From Lachnospiraceae bacterium 28-4 (GTDB lineage Bacteria; Bacillota; Clostridia; Lachnospirales; Lachnospiraceae), in contig KE159599.1 in assembly GCA_000403275.2 (NCBI GenBank), positions 707,391 through 771,390 of the forward strand: DNA of 64,000 bases. The letters are read 5' to 3'. Shown here in pieces: positions 9,040-18,041 of the stretch (its first letter is position 1; every line of letters begins with the position of its first letter). Under the pieces are notes generated by a model that saw only the letters and a program-made list of their open reading frames with translations, did no database searches and had not been told where the DNA came from. Position numbers and translations under genes: made by a program.

Positions 9040-11388
9040 TTAAACCCTCGTTACGATCACTTCACATTCCCCTTTGATTCGATATGTCTTCTCTGTTTTC
9101 GGCAGGAAGATGCTCTCTCCCGCCCGGAATTCCATACTTTCCACATCCCCATCCTTTACGGAAAGATTCCCTGCGCCTCCGATACAGATTACAGAAGTAA
9201 AGGACTCCTCCGAAAAGGCCAGTTCCATCTCTCCTTTTATCCGGTAAAGAACAGAAATAAAATACTTGCAGCAGCAAAGCCGACGCGATTCATACTGCTC
9301 CCCCTTTTCCGTCTCGGCCTCCAGTTTCTGGGGCGTATAGGGCCGGCAGTCCATCACATCCAGCGCCTTCCCGATATGGAGTTCCCTATAATTTCCAAAG
9401 CGGTCCTTCCGCCCATAATCGTACAAACGGTACGTACACGCGGAACTTTGCTGTATCTCGCAGATCAGTATCCCCCCGCCGATCGCATGCACCGTTCCTG
9501 ACGGAATAAAATAAATATCCCCACGGCTTACCGGAACTTTATTCAGAATATCCGTCACCGTATTGTCCCGGATCCTTTTTTCCACCTCATCCCTGGAAAC
9601 CTCCCGGCGGAAGCCGCAATAAATATAAGAATCCGGCTCCGCATCCAGAACATACCACATTTCGTTCTTCCCGTATTCACTTTCCTTTTCTAAAGCGTAC
9701 TCGTCGTCAGGATGTACCTGAACGGAAAGCGATTCCTTCGAATCAATAAATTTGATCAAAATAGGGAAATTGGCCAGCGGGCGGCATTTCCATCCCCAGC
9801 TTTCCTTTCCGATCTTATCCAGATATTCCCCAAACAGCATCCCTTTATGGCGTCCGCTCGCTACCATGCTCTGCCCCTCGGCATGCGCGGATAATTCCCA
9901 GCTTTCCGCTACGATATCGTACTCGCATTTTTTCCCGTACAATTCTTTCAGGCGGTTCCCCCCCCACAGGTAATCCTTAAACGCGGGCAGCAGCTTCACA
10001 TAAGGCTCAATCTGATATCCCAGATCCGCCTCTGTCAGATCCTTGCTTTCCGCCGGGATCATATCGTCCTCCGTCACGTTTTCTCCCATGGATACTTCAA
10101 TGATCAGCAGCGGTATCATGCCGATATTGGACACCTGATGCACCATATTCTCCTCTACGTTTACCACGTCTCCCATGCCATAAGTTCCGCCCTCCCCGTC
10201 CAGCTCTATCCTGGCAGTCCCCGATACTAGGGACCAATGTTCGCTCCGGTATTTATGGCTATGGGCATAAATCGTTTTGCCCGGATGGATCTGTATCCTC
10301 TTCACGCGGAAAGCCGGGTCATCCGCCAGAAGTTCATAACTTCCCCACGCCCGGTATACGATACGGCTGCTTTCCAAAAATGTCCTCATCTGCGGATTTT
10401 CCTGGACAATATTTTTCAGCGCATCGGATTCCCCTTTCTTCCCCACATAAACGGCATCCTGTGTATTCACAATTAAAATATCATTCAATCCATTCGCAAC
10501 TACCGTGCTGCGTCCGCCCTGGTTAATGATCTCCGTATTCTCACAACGATATGCGATCTGTCTGCCGCTGTCCGCCGGCTCCAGCTCCGTCGCCTTCAGA
10601 TCCTCCAGGCCGCCGATATCCTTCCAGCCGAAGCTGCAATGTATCACCTTCGCCCTCCGGGTATGCTCGAATACCGATTTCTCTATAGGGACAGCCGCCA
10701 CTTTTTCCAGGACTTCTTCCGTATATAAGACGGAATTTTTTACACGTTTTCTTTTTTTATAAGCCTCTCTGCAAGCCCGTTCCAGATCCGGAGAGTATTT
10801 CTTCAATTCCTGCAGCATATTTCCCACGCGGAACATGAAAATACCGCTGTTTACCAAATAATCGCCGCTGGCCAAATAAGCGGCCGCCTCCTGTCTGCCC
10901 GGTTTTTCCGTAAACTTTAATACATCTTCGCCCTGGCAGCGCAAATACCCGAAACGTTCCTCCGGCTCTTCGATATCCATACCAAAAGTGATCAGGTATC
11001 CCTCATTGCTCAGTTCTTTCCCTCTCAGAACCGCATCTTTATATTCCTCTCCTTCCACCAGCTGGTCGGTAGGAACCACCATAACGATCTCCGACAACGG
11101 AAACTGCATACAGGCCAGAATAATCGCCGCCGTCGTCTTGCGCCCAACCTCTTCCAAAATACAGCTATGGGTCAATCCCTGAAATACGCTCAACTGATTC
11201 TCCGCAATAAAATGATATTCCTTATTCGTCACCACCACGAATTCATCGCAAAAAGGGAGGTTCCTGTTTATGGTCTCCTGGAACATTGAATGGTTTTTCT
11301 GTAATTTTATAAACTGTTTCGGATAACTCTTTCTGGACAGGGGCCACAAACGGTCTCCCTTTCCTCCCGCCAATACGATGCATTTCAT
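9040..11388 (-). CDS. trifunctional fusion: GDP-mannose pyrophosphorylase, cupin PMI domain, class I phosphomannose isomerase
   Basis: A 782-residue protein with three parts. Residues 1 to about 330 are a mannose-1-phosphate guanylyltransferase (LAGGKGDRLWPLSRKSYPKQF; FTEKPG; FGWKDIGGL). Residues about 345-445 are a cupin like the PMI half of AlgA-type enzymes (RAWGSYELL, KRIQIHPGKTI, SHKYRSEHWSLVSG). Residues about 460-782 are a complete class I ManA-like isomerase (KDYLWGGNRLKELYGKK, SVQVHPDDEYA, HAIGGGILICEIQ). It would convert fructose-6-P to mannose-6-P and Man-1-P to GDP-mannose, leaving only the phosphomannomutase step. GDP-mannose would feed Gmd and Rmd at 35-37 kb. The AlgA-type and ManA-type modules are normally alternatives, so having both is unusual. 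Confidence 0.9.
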   Translation of the reverse strand: MKCIVLAGGKGDRLWPLSRKSYPKQFIKLQKNHSMFQETINRNLPFCDEFVVVTNKEYHFIAENQLSVFQGLTHSCILEEVGRKTTAAIILACMQFPLSEIVMVVPTDQLVEGEEYKDAVLRGKELSNEGYLITFGMDIEEPEERFGYLRCQGEDVLKFTEKPGRQEAAAYLASGDYLVNSGIFMFRVGNMLQELKKYSPDLERACREAYKKRKRVKNSVLYTEEVLEKVAAVPIEKSVFEHTRRAKVIHCSFGWKDIGGLEDLKATELEPADSGRQIAYRCENTEIINQGGRSTVVANGLNDILIVNTQDAVYVGKKGESDALKNIVQENPQMRTFLESSRIVYRAWGSYELLADDPAFRVKRIQIHPGKTIYAHSHKYRSEHWSLVSGTARIELDGEGGTYGMGDVVNVEENMVHQVSNIGMIPLLIIEVSMGENVTEDDMIPAESKDLTEADLGYQIEPYVKLLPAFKDYLWGGNRLKELYGKKCEYDIVAESWELSAHAEGQSMVASGRHKGMLFGEYLDKIGKESWGWKCRPLANFPILIKFIDSKESLSVQVHPDDEYALEKESEYGKNEMWYVLDAEPDSYIYCGFRREVSRDEVEKRIRDNTVTDILNKVPVSRGDIYFIPSGTVHAIGGGILICEIQQSSACTYRLYDYGRKDRFGNYRELHIGKALDVMDCRPYTPQKLEAETEKGEQYESRRLCCCKYFISVLYRIKGEMELAFSEESFTSVICIGGAGNLSVKDGDVESMEFRAGESIFLPKTEKTYRIKGECEVIVTRV

Positions 11389-11429
11389 GATTCTGTTCCT
11401 TTACCGGTTTCTTATGATACTCTTTTTCC

Positions 11430-11457
11430 ATCTTAACATAAATGCAGGACAAGTCAA
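11430..11457 (-). promoter_or_regulatory. sigma-A-type promoter of the GDP-mannose enzyme gene
   Basis: On the minus strand TTGACT (11457-11452) is followed by a 16-base spacer and TAAGAT (11435-11430), about 40 bp upstream of the ATG. Confidence 0.6.
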
Positions 11458-11473
11458 CACTTGCCTGGGACAC

Positions 11474-11850
11474 GGGAATCAATTTTTATAAGAGCCATGG
11501 TGGACGAAGCCAAACGAAGCCGGGGGGGCCGGGGGGCGGGATGGATGGAAATGGGGCGGGCAGGGGGGGCGGTGTTCCGCCTGAGCTTCCAATCAGATTT
11601 CACTAATGAAATGGATATGTGGTATTCAAACGGACGAACCGGAAGCAACGGCATCCATGCCTATGCTTCCTGACCCCGCCCTCCCTGGCGGGGTCTCTCT
11701 GGTTACTGACCATTTCATAAGTGAAATTGCTGATTGTGCGCAACGGCGGAACACCGCCCCCCTGCCCGCCCCATTTCCATCCATCCCGCCCCCCGGCCCC
11801 CCGGCTTCGTTTGGCTTCGTCCGCCATGGCCCTTATAAAAATTGATTCCC
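11474..11850. repeat. 377-bp GC-rich fold-back element with 141-bp inverted arms
   Basis: Arms 11474-11614 and 11710-11850 are near-identical inverted copies: the outer ~105 bp differ at only a few bases and the inner part keeps CAATCAG and ATGAAATGG. The 95-bp centre holds a strong hairpin (GACCCCGCC / GGCGGGGTC, 11672-11695). GC content is far above the surrounding intergenic DNA. Each arm has an open frame starting SIFIRAM, but the frames mirror each other and are probably not genes. It resembles a non-autonomous repeat. No target-site duplication and no transposase were seen. Confidence 0.7.
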
Positions 11851-11878
11851 CATCCGCCAATGTTATAAGCACAAAAAA

Positions 11879-11923
11879 TTAGAAAGGTGTATTTCCTGTT
11901 TTACAAAAAATACACCTTCCTAA
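11879..11923 (-). terminator. terminator of the LytTR gene
   Basis: A 16-bp stem with one mismatch (arms 11879-11894 and 11908-11923). It is followed on the minus strand by a run of six T, about 115 bp past the stop of the leftward LytTR gene. Confidence 0.65.
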
Positions 11924-12039
11924 TTCGCGCTTTAAGAATAAATACAAAACCTAGCTTTTCATTATGTATTAACATATTGAAAACTGGAGATTATGTTAAT
12001 TATTATAAACCAATGAGCGGATTTGTCTATAGTTTTTCG

Positions 12040-12801
12040 TTAATCGTCACTGTTTTCCGACAAACGTTGCATTCCTTTTTCGTAGTGATGATATATTTTT
12101 ACCATACCGCCTCTGCGCCTGACCGATACCGGCACGCTCCGGGCATCCTTCAGGATCACGCTGTCGTCGTCTATTCTCTGCACATAATCGAAGTTCACAA
12201 TATAGGACTTATGGCATCTGTAAAAAGCATTGCCTAACTGTTTCAACAAATAATCCATCGTCTTTCGCACCGTGGAATAAGTATCCTTCTTATAAATGAT
12301 CGCCTCGTCGCCAAACGCTTCGATATAATAAATATCCTCAAACGGCACCCATTTATCTTCTCCTTTGATTGTCAGCCGCAAACCGCAGGCCGGTTCTATT
12401 TCCAACAGCACTTCCCCGACCGCTTCCTCCAAGTCCTTTTCCATTTCTTTTCGCAGAACATAACGGAATACCCCGATCCGAAAGGCATCCTTCAAAAATC
12501 CCATCCCCTCCGCCACACAGATGATTCTGGCGGAAGTATTTTTCAGCCAGCGCATTTCCTCCGGCTTCAAATCATCCTCATTTTCTCCCTTTACAAATAA
12601 AATAATAAGATCAAATATTTTCCGGCTGTTCGTCACCCCGGTTATATTTTGATAAGAAGTAAGTTGATAGTCAAACCTCCCATCGCGTTCCATAGCCGCA
12701 GCGATTCCTTTCTCCGTCTCCCGCGGCGCCTGATTCCCACAGCTTGAAGTAATTGCAACATGCACCATCCTCAGGCTTTTTTTACTGCTCTGTTTCTTCA
12801 T
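12040..12801 (-). CDS. LytTR-domain transcriptional regulator with a degenerate receiver-like N-terminus
   Basis: A 253-residue protein. The C-terminal ~100 residues are a LytTR DNA-binding domain (RLTIKGEDKWVPFEDIYYIEAFGD, FYRCHKSYIVNFDYVQRI). The N-terminal half resembles a response-regulator fold (FDLIILFVKGENED; FRYVLRKEMEKDLEEAV), but the acidic pocket and phospho-acceptor Asp are not recognisable: the strand that should end in Asp reads IILFV. It therefore probably does not receive a phosphate, and no kinase gene is adjacent. It is divergent from the MarR/ADH/ALDH operon, whose regulation it might influence. That link is only positional. Confidence 0.8.
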   Translation of the reverse strand: MKKQSSKKSLRMVHVAITSSCGNQAPRETEKGIAAAMERDGRFDYQLTSYQNITGVTNSRKIFDLIILFVKGENEDDLKPEEMRWLKNTSARIICVAEGMGFLKDAFRIGVFRYVLRKEMEKDLEEAVGEVLLEIEPACGLRLTIKGEDKWVPFEDIYYIEAFGDEAIIYKKDTYSTVRKTMDYLLKQLGNAFYRCHKSYIVNFDYVQRIDDDSVILKDARSVPVSVRRRGGMVKIYHHYEKGMQRLSENSDD

Positions 12802-13012
12802 ATGCCCCCATCTTCATAAAACTGAAAAACGGCGGCATTGTCTGCAATTCGCTTAACAATACCCGCCGTTTCATTACTTACCTAAAACCAATACTCATTA
12901 AGACTGTTTTTATCATACCACCAATGTTTTTATATGTAAATAATTTTTTCATTCTTTCTAAAACTAATGAAAAAAATATTCGAAAAAAAGTTTTTCCTGC
13001 CTTTTTTAAATG

Positions 13013-13041
13013 TTGACAAATCAACTTCTATGATATATATT
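13013..13041 (+). promoter_or_regulatory. sigma-A-type promoter of the marR operon
   Basis: TTGACA (13013-13018), 17-base spacer, TATATT (13036-13041), about 54 bp upstream of the MarR start. The MarR product probably binds over or near it. Confidence 0.7.
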
Positions 13042-13094
13042 CACTTTGTGAACCATTAACCTGTTCCAAACAAACTGACCATTCGAGGGCAATT

Positions 13095-13562
13095 ATGCGA
13101 AAACGGTTTGAAAATTTTGCGACTACCATCTCGCAAATTTACAAAAGTATTCAGAAAATCAAAAAATACCATATGCAGTCGCTCGGTCTGAAAGGCACCT
13201 ATGTCATGTGCCTCTATCACTTGCACCAGGCATCCGGCGGCCTCACAGCCTCTGATCTCTGCCGGCTGTGCAAGGAAAATAAAGCCGGTATTTCCAGGAT
13301 ACTCTCCAATATGGCCCGGGATGGCTTCATATTCTATGCCGGCGAAAGCCACAGCAAAAAATACCGTGCCAGGGCCGTACTGACAGACACCGGAAAAGAA
13401 TACGCCGTCAAAATAAACGAGCGGATCACGGACGTTGTCGCCAAGAGCAGCGAGGGAATCACCGAACAGGAACGGGAAATCTTCTACCGCGTCCTGTTCC
13501 GTATCGAAGAAAACCTCAACCAGCTATGCACAGAATTATCAGAAAGGACCGAACCGCAATGA
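13095..13562 (+). CDS. MarR-family transcriptional regulator
   Basis: A 155-residue winged-helix protein: helices around GLKGTYVMCLYHLHQ, recognition helix ENKAGISRILSNMARDGFI, wing with SKKYRARAVLTDTGK. It is the first gene of an operon. Its stop codon overlaps the start of the alcohol dehydrogenase gene (ATGA), so it probably controls its own operon in response to an alcohol, aldehyde or phenolic ligand. Confidence 0.88.
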   Translation: MRKRFENFATTISQIYKSIQKIKKYHMQSLGLKGTYVMCLYHLHQASGGLTASDLCRLCKENKAGISRILSNMARDGFIFYAGESHSKKYRARAVLTDTGKEYAVKINERITDVVAKSSEGITEQEREIFYRVLFRIEENLNQLCTELSERTEPQ

Positions 13563-14761
13563 ATTCATGGAAAAAATTATATTGCAGAACATTCCAAGCT
13601 GCATTAAAGGCCGTACTGCCTTTCCTCCCCTACCGGAAGCCCAAAATTGTCGGCAGCGTCAGGGACATCCCCGACATTCTGATCCAAAAGCGCTGCAGCC
13701 GCGTACTGATCGTCACGGATGAAGGCATTCGGAAAGCCGGACTCACCAAACGTCTGCAAAAAGCGCTTTCCGACAATGGCATCCCCTATTCCATTTATGA
13801 CAAAACGGTAGCCAATCCGACAACAGCAAACGTAAACGAAGCGATGGAAATGTATATCTCCGGGGGCTGCAACGCCATTATCGGTTTTGGCGGAGGTTCC
13901 AGCATGGATTGTGCTAAGGCGCTGGGCGTCCGTATCGCCAGGCCAAACTCTTCTCTCGCCAAAATGAAAGGGATATTAAAAGTACATAAAAGGCTGCCGC
14001 TTCTCATCGCCATCCCCACGACCGCCGGAACCGGCAGCGAAACGACTCTGGCCGCCGTCATTACCGACGCCGAAACGCGGCATAAATACGCCATCAACGA
14101 CTTTCCGCTTATTCCCAGATATGCCGTCCTGGATCCCAAAGTCACGGTCAGCCTTCCCCCTTTTCTCACGGCTGCTACCGGAATGGACGCGCTGACCCAT
14201 GCTATAGAAGCGTATATCGGCCGCTCCACCACCCCCGGCACGCGAAAAGACTCCCTTCTAGCGGTCAAACTGATCTTTGAAAATCTGGACAGGGCTTACA
14301 CGGAAGGCGGCGATATGGAAGCCCGCCGGAATATGATGAAGGCTTCCTTTTACGCCGGATGCGCCTTTACCAAATCTTATGTCGGCTATGTCCATGCGGT
14401 AGCCCATTCCCTCGGCGGGGAATACAATGTCCCTCACGGCCTGGCCAATTCCATCCTGCTTCCGCTGGTGTTGGAAACCTATGGAACGGCTGTCCATAAA
14501 AAGCTGGCCCGCCTCGCCGTCGAAACCGGAATCGCCGCCCAGGACACGCCGGCGGAACAAGCCGCCTCCGATTTTATCCGCGCTATCCATGAAATGAAAA
14601 AGCGGTTCCAAATCGGCGATACCATACCGGCAATCAGAGAAGAAGACATTCCAAAGCTTTCCCATTACGCGGATAAAGAAGCCAATCCTCTTTATCCCGT
14701 CCCCGTATTGATGGACGCAAAAGAATTGGAACAATTTTATTACATGCTGATGGAAAAATAG
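13559..14761 (+). CDS. iron-containing alcohol dehydrogenase
   Basis: About 400 residues, group III Fe-ADH. The NAD-binding FGGGSSMDCAKALG and the IPTTAGTGSETT motif are present, as are metal-site segments GMDALTHAIEAY and HAVAHSLGGEYNVPHG with the expected Asp and His ligands. I chose ATG 13559, which overlaps the MarR stop (ATGA), with AGAAAGG upstream. The longer frame from 13526 runs inside the marR gene. It would interconvert an alcohol and an aldehyde, paired with the downstream aldehyde dehydrogenase. Confidence 0.92.
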   Translation: MNSWKKLYCRTFQAALKAVLPFLPYRKPKIVGSVRDIPDILIQKRCSRVLIVTDEGIRKAGLTKRLQKALSDNGIPYSIYDKTVANPTTANVNEAMEMYISGGCNAIIGFGGGSSMDCAKALGVRIARPNSSLAKMKGILKVHKRLPLLIAIPTTAGTGSETTLAAVITDAETRHKYAINDFPLIPRYAVLDPKVTVSLPPFLTAATGMDALTHAIEAYIGRSTTPGTRKDSLLAVKLIFENLDRAYTEGGDMEARRNMMKASFYAGCAFTKSYVGYVHAVAHSLGGEYNVPHGLANSILLPLVLETYGTAVHKKLARLAVETGIAAQDTPAEQAASDFIRAIHEMKKRFQIGDTIPAIREEDIPKLSHYADKEANPLYPVPVLMDAKELEQFYYMLMEK

Positions 14762-14806
14762 ACCGGCGCATCTACCGATGGCCGCCGAAAAGAAAGGATC
14801 ACAATC

Positions 14807-16189
14807 ATGAATAAAGCGGATATTAAAAATATAGTAACCAGACAACGGACTTTTTTTCAAACCGGAGCTACGCTGGATATCGACTTTCGGATACAGGCTT
14901 TGAAAAAATTGAAGCTTTGCATTCAAAAATACGAAAACGCCATTGGTGAAGCGATCAAAAAAGATCTGGGAAAAAGCAGATTTGAAAGCTATATGTGCGA
15001 AACAGGGCTGACCCTGAGCGAAATCAATTATATGATCAGGCACATCCGCTCCTTTTCGCGGGAAAAGACCGTGCATACCCCGCTGACGCAGTTCCATTCC
15101 AGAAGTTATACGAAACCATCCCCCTATGGCGTCGTTCTCATTATGAGTCCTTGGAATTATCCTTTCCTGCTCACAATGGAACCTCTGGTGGACGCTATTT
15201 CTGCCGGAAATACGGCAGTTTTAAAGCCAAGCGCCTATTCCCCCCATACCAGCGCGCTCATACAGAACATAATAAGCGAATGTTTCGACGAAGCATATGT
15301 TTCCGTTATCACGGGCGGCCGTGCAGAAAATACCTATCTCTTAACAGAACATTTTGACTATATCTTCTTTACCGGGAGCCAGAGCGTCGGAAAAGAGGTC
15401 ATGAAACAAGCTTCCGCCCACCTTACCCCTGTCACGCTCGAACTGGGCGGCAAAAGCCCCTGTATCGTCGAAAAAAGCGCCAATATCAAACTGGCGGCCA
15501 AGCGTATCGTATTCGGCAAATTCCTGAACTGCGGCCAGACATGCGTCGCCCCCGACTATATTTACTGCGATGCTTCGGTCAAAGACCGGCTGCTGGCAGA
15601 AATAAAGAAACAGATTTGTCTCCAGTTCGGAGATGCCCCTCTGGAAAATGAAAATTATGGAAAAATAATAAATGAAAAACATTTCCACCGGATCTTAGAC
15701 CTGATGGATCAGGAAAAAACCGTCCACGGGGGAAATGCGGATCATGAAGCTCTCCGCATCGAGCCGACCGTCCTGGACTCCGTTACCTTCCAGGATGCCG
15801 CCATGCAGGAGGAGATTTTCGGCCCCGTGCTTCCCATCCTGACCTACTCCTCCCTGGACGACGCCATCCGAACGATCAACTCCATGGCGAGCCCTCTCGC
15901 ACTTTACCTCTTTACCTCCGACAAACAGGCGGTAAAAAAAGTTACTTCCCGATGCGGTTTTGGCGGAGGCTGCATCAACGACACCGTTATTCATCTCGCC
16001 ACCAGCGAAATGGGATTCGGTGGTTTCGGCGCAAGCGGCATGGGTTCCTACCACGGCAAAGACGGTTTTTCCACCTTTTCCCACCGCAAAAGCATCGTAG
16101 ACAAGAAGACTTGGCTGGATCTCCCCATGCGTTACCAGCCGTACCGGGAAATTTACGATAAAATCGTGCATTTCTTTTTATCCCTCTGA
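14807..16189 (+). CDS. aldehyde dehydrogenase, class 3-like (NAD(P)-dependent)
   Basis: 460 residues, without the N-terminal extension of tetrameric ALDHs, as in the short class 3 group. Cofactor and catalytic motifs are present: MSPWNYPFLLTMEPLV, FTGSQSVGKEVM, the general base Glu in LELGGKSP, and the catalytic Cys in NCGQTCVAPDY. It oxidises an aldehyde to the acid and lies 45 bp after the Fe-ADH gene in the MarR operon, so the pair can run alcohol to acid. The weakly hydrophobic C-terminus (KIVHFFLSL) might touch the membrane, as in fatty aldehyde dehydrogenases. Confidence 0.92.
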   Translation: MNKADIKNIVTRQRTFFQTGATLDIDFRIQALKKLKLCIQKYENAIGEAIKKDLGKSRFESYMCETGLTLSEINYMIRHIRSFSREKTVHTPLTQFHSRSYTKPSPYGVVLIMSPWNYPFLLTMEPLVDAISAGNTAVLKPSAYSPHTSALIQNIISECFDEAYVSVITGGRAENTYLLTEHFDYIFFTGSQSVGKEVMKQASAHLTPVTLELGGKSPCIVEKSANIKLAAKRIVFGKFLNCGQTCVAPDYIYCDASVKDRLLAEIKKQICLQFGDAPLENENYGKIINEKHFHRILDLMDQEKTVHGGNADHEALRIEPTVLDSVTFQDAAMQEEIFGPVLPILTYSSLDDAIRTINSMASPLALYLFTSDKQAVKKVTSRCGFGGGCINDTVIHLATSEMGFGGFGASGMGSYHGKDGFSTFSHRKSIVDKKTWLDLPMRYQPYREIYDKIVHFFLSL

Positions 16190-16415
16190 TCTCTTCTTGC
16201 CTTTTGCGATGTTGTCCATATGCAGAAAATAAAGAATATCAGAATAGCGGCAAATCGTGCAGGCAAAGGGGCAAAGCAAACCGCAGTATGGCGTTGCCGA
16301 AAAGCGAAATTATTTAACCGATAACAACCATTGTAAAATCGCGTTTAAAAAGTTTGTTCATCTTTGTACCTTGTATAATGAACGCATAGGAACCCTTTCC
16401 GTATCCTCCATATAG

Positions 16416-16640
16416 TTATTTTTCCAACATCATCAAGTAACTGTCCAGTCTTGCGTTCACATAATCCGCGAACAGCTTTTCCATTGCGCCCAGATTATGC
16501 TTTGCATAGTATTCATCAAACCCATTATAATAAGAAATCCGGTCTGCAAACTTAATATCAATGGGCGGATATCCCGCTTTCATCAATTCCAAATTCACAA
16601 GCAGTCTCCCGGTTCTGCCATTTCCGTCTGGGAATGGTAC
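16416..16640 (-). pseudogene. 3' fragment of a Fic-family AMPylase-like gene
   Basis: Codes for the Fic active-site tail from [13 protein letters not shown] through [20 protein letters not shown] to an ordinary C-terminus. The residue where the catalytic His of HPFxDGN should be is Val, and nothing Fic-like precedes it: the upstream DNA is the 3' end of the AlbA_2 gene. The 5' part of a closely matching Fic protein lies 4 kb away in the same orientation (20638-21222). The simplest reading is one Fic gene split by the intervening two-gene cassette, or a recombinant of two Fic genes. Confidence 0.75.
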
Positions 16641-16656
16641 GATGGGAATACAAAAA

Positions 16657-17997
16657 CTATTCGTAAACTTCCCAATAACCGTATCGTTTACCACCCTTGC
16701 GTTCAATCGTACCTTTACTCTTTAATACATCCAGGCTTCTCTGAATTGTTCGTCTGTTAACAGATAGCTTCCTGGCCATTTCAGTGGTAGTAATAGATGC
16801 ATTTTCTTTAAGTAAAGCTAATATTTTTATTTCTATTGCGACATCCTTTGTGACATCTTTTGTGACATTTAGGGCTTTGGTATCTAAAACTTTGGCACTT
16901 TGGAGGGCAGAAAATTTCACCATAATATCTTCTCCATGAACAATATACTCAGGATCATCCGCCCCGAGATTTTTGCAGGCATCCCGAATCTTCTGAATCC
17001 CTCGTCCCCAGCTCTCAATATATCCTGCACGATAAAATACTTTTGCAATATCAGGATTGTATGGCTTTGATACATGTGTGCTTAAAAGTGTCTCAACCGT
17101 CCAGCCAAAAGGCAACATGCTGCAATTACTGATATACATGGCATCATCTTCGATACGTATCTGTACTGGAACATTGTCAGCCCAATTGCAATGAATCAAA
17201 GCGTTAAAAACTGCTTCTCTTACGGCATCACGAGCAAAAGGATAGGTTTCCACTCTTGTTTCTTTGTAATATGAAATTGCTGCTTTCAAATATTTTAAAT
17301 AAATCAGGTCGATCACCCTATCTGCCAAAATAAGCAAAGAACCATGCACTTCATCCTGATATAATAACTCACTGCCATCAAATTTTCCGATTTTCACATA
17401 GCATCCACCAATAAGCTTTTCTGGGTTGCGATAAAAACACAATGCCCCTGCGCGTTTAAGTTTTCCATCTACTACTAAATCCAGTTTTTCCAACAGCTCG
17501 ACATTCGCAATATCCAGATCTTCTTTTGTTATTCGCCCGCTTCGCAAGGCCTCTCTTCTGAAAATATCAAAGCTCTCCTGATCCAGATCATCTACTCCAA
17601 GATTGGATATTGTCGCCGCATCCCATTTTAGCCCTGTCTTTGCCATTAAGAAATTCGTCAATGCATTCCCCCGAAGCAGCTGTTTTGTACTGCCGCTTCT
17701 GTAATGATATTCTCCATTATAATTTACAGGAAACGACCAAGGGTTAACGACTATCTCAATATAATCCAATTCACCTTCAGTAAGCAAATTTACATCCGCC
17801 ATAATTCCCAATTTGTTTTGGATTTTATTGGGAATATCCTCTAACAGCTTTTTTGAATTACTAACTCCAATTACCGTTCCATCATCTCGTGTTCCAATAT
17901 AAATTTTGCCCCCCTGTGCGTTTGCAAATCCACATATCCATTTAAGATATTCGTCACGCCACGATTCTTTCCATTCTATATTTTGACTCTCTGCCAT
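16657..17997 (-). CDS. AlbA_2 (Schlafen-like) domain putative transcriptional regulator / RecG-like protein
   Basis: A 446-residue protein. The N-terminal AlbA_2 domain ([39 protein letters not shown]) is followed by a C-terminal ATP-binding-like region ([43 protein letters not shown]) and a winged helix ([24 protein letters not shown]). This architecture is common in regulators found in mobile and defence-related islands. It ends at a normal stop just before the Fic 3' fragment and starts 44 bp after the DUF262 gene on the same strand, so the two probably moved together. Confidence 0.82.
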   Translation of the reverse strand: MAESQNIEWKESWRDEYLKWICGFANAQGGKIYIGTRDDGTVIGVSNSKKLLEDIPNKIQNKLGIMADVNLLTEGELDYIEIVVNPWSFPVNYNGEYHYRSGSTKQLLRGNALTNFLMAKTGLKWDAATISNLGVDDLDQESFDIFRREALRSGRITKEDLDIANVELLEKLDLVVDGKLKRAGALCFYRNPEKLIGGCYVKIGKFDGSELLYQDEVHGSLLILADRVIDLIYLKYLKAAISYYKETRVETYPFARDAVREAVFNALIHCNWADNVPVQIRIEDDAMYISNCSMLPFGWTVETLLSTHVSKPYNPDIAKVFYRAGYIESWGRGIQKIRDACKNLGADDPEYIVHGEDIMVKFSALQSAKVLDTKALNVTKDVTKDVAIEIKILALLKENASITTTEMARKLSVNRRTIQRSLDVLKSKGTIERKGGKRYGYWEVYE

Positions 17998-18041
17998 TTT
18001 GCGGCCTCCATTTCAATCCTGATATTTTCAGCGCTAATTTT

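Noticed and set aside
9958-9965. C8 run inside the GDP-mannose fusion gene
   Set aside because: It codes the conserved WGG motif of class I phosphomannose isomerases and the frame is intact, so it is explained by protein conservation, although slippage remains possible.
11461-11872. Small basic open frames starting SIFIRAM on both strands
   Set aside because: They mirror each other because of the inverted repeat, have no ribosome binding sites and are GC-rich artefacts of the element.
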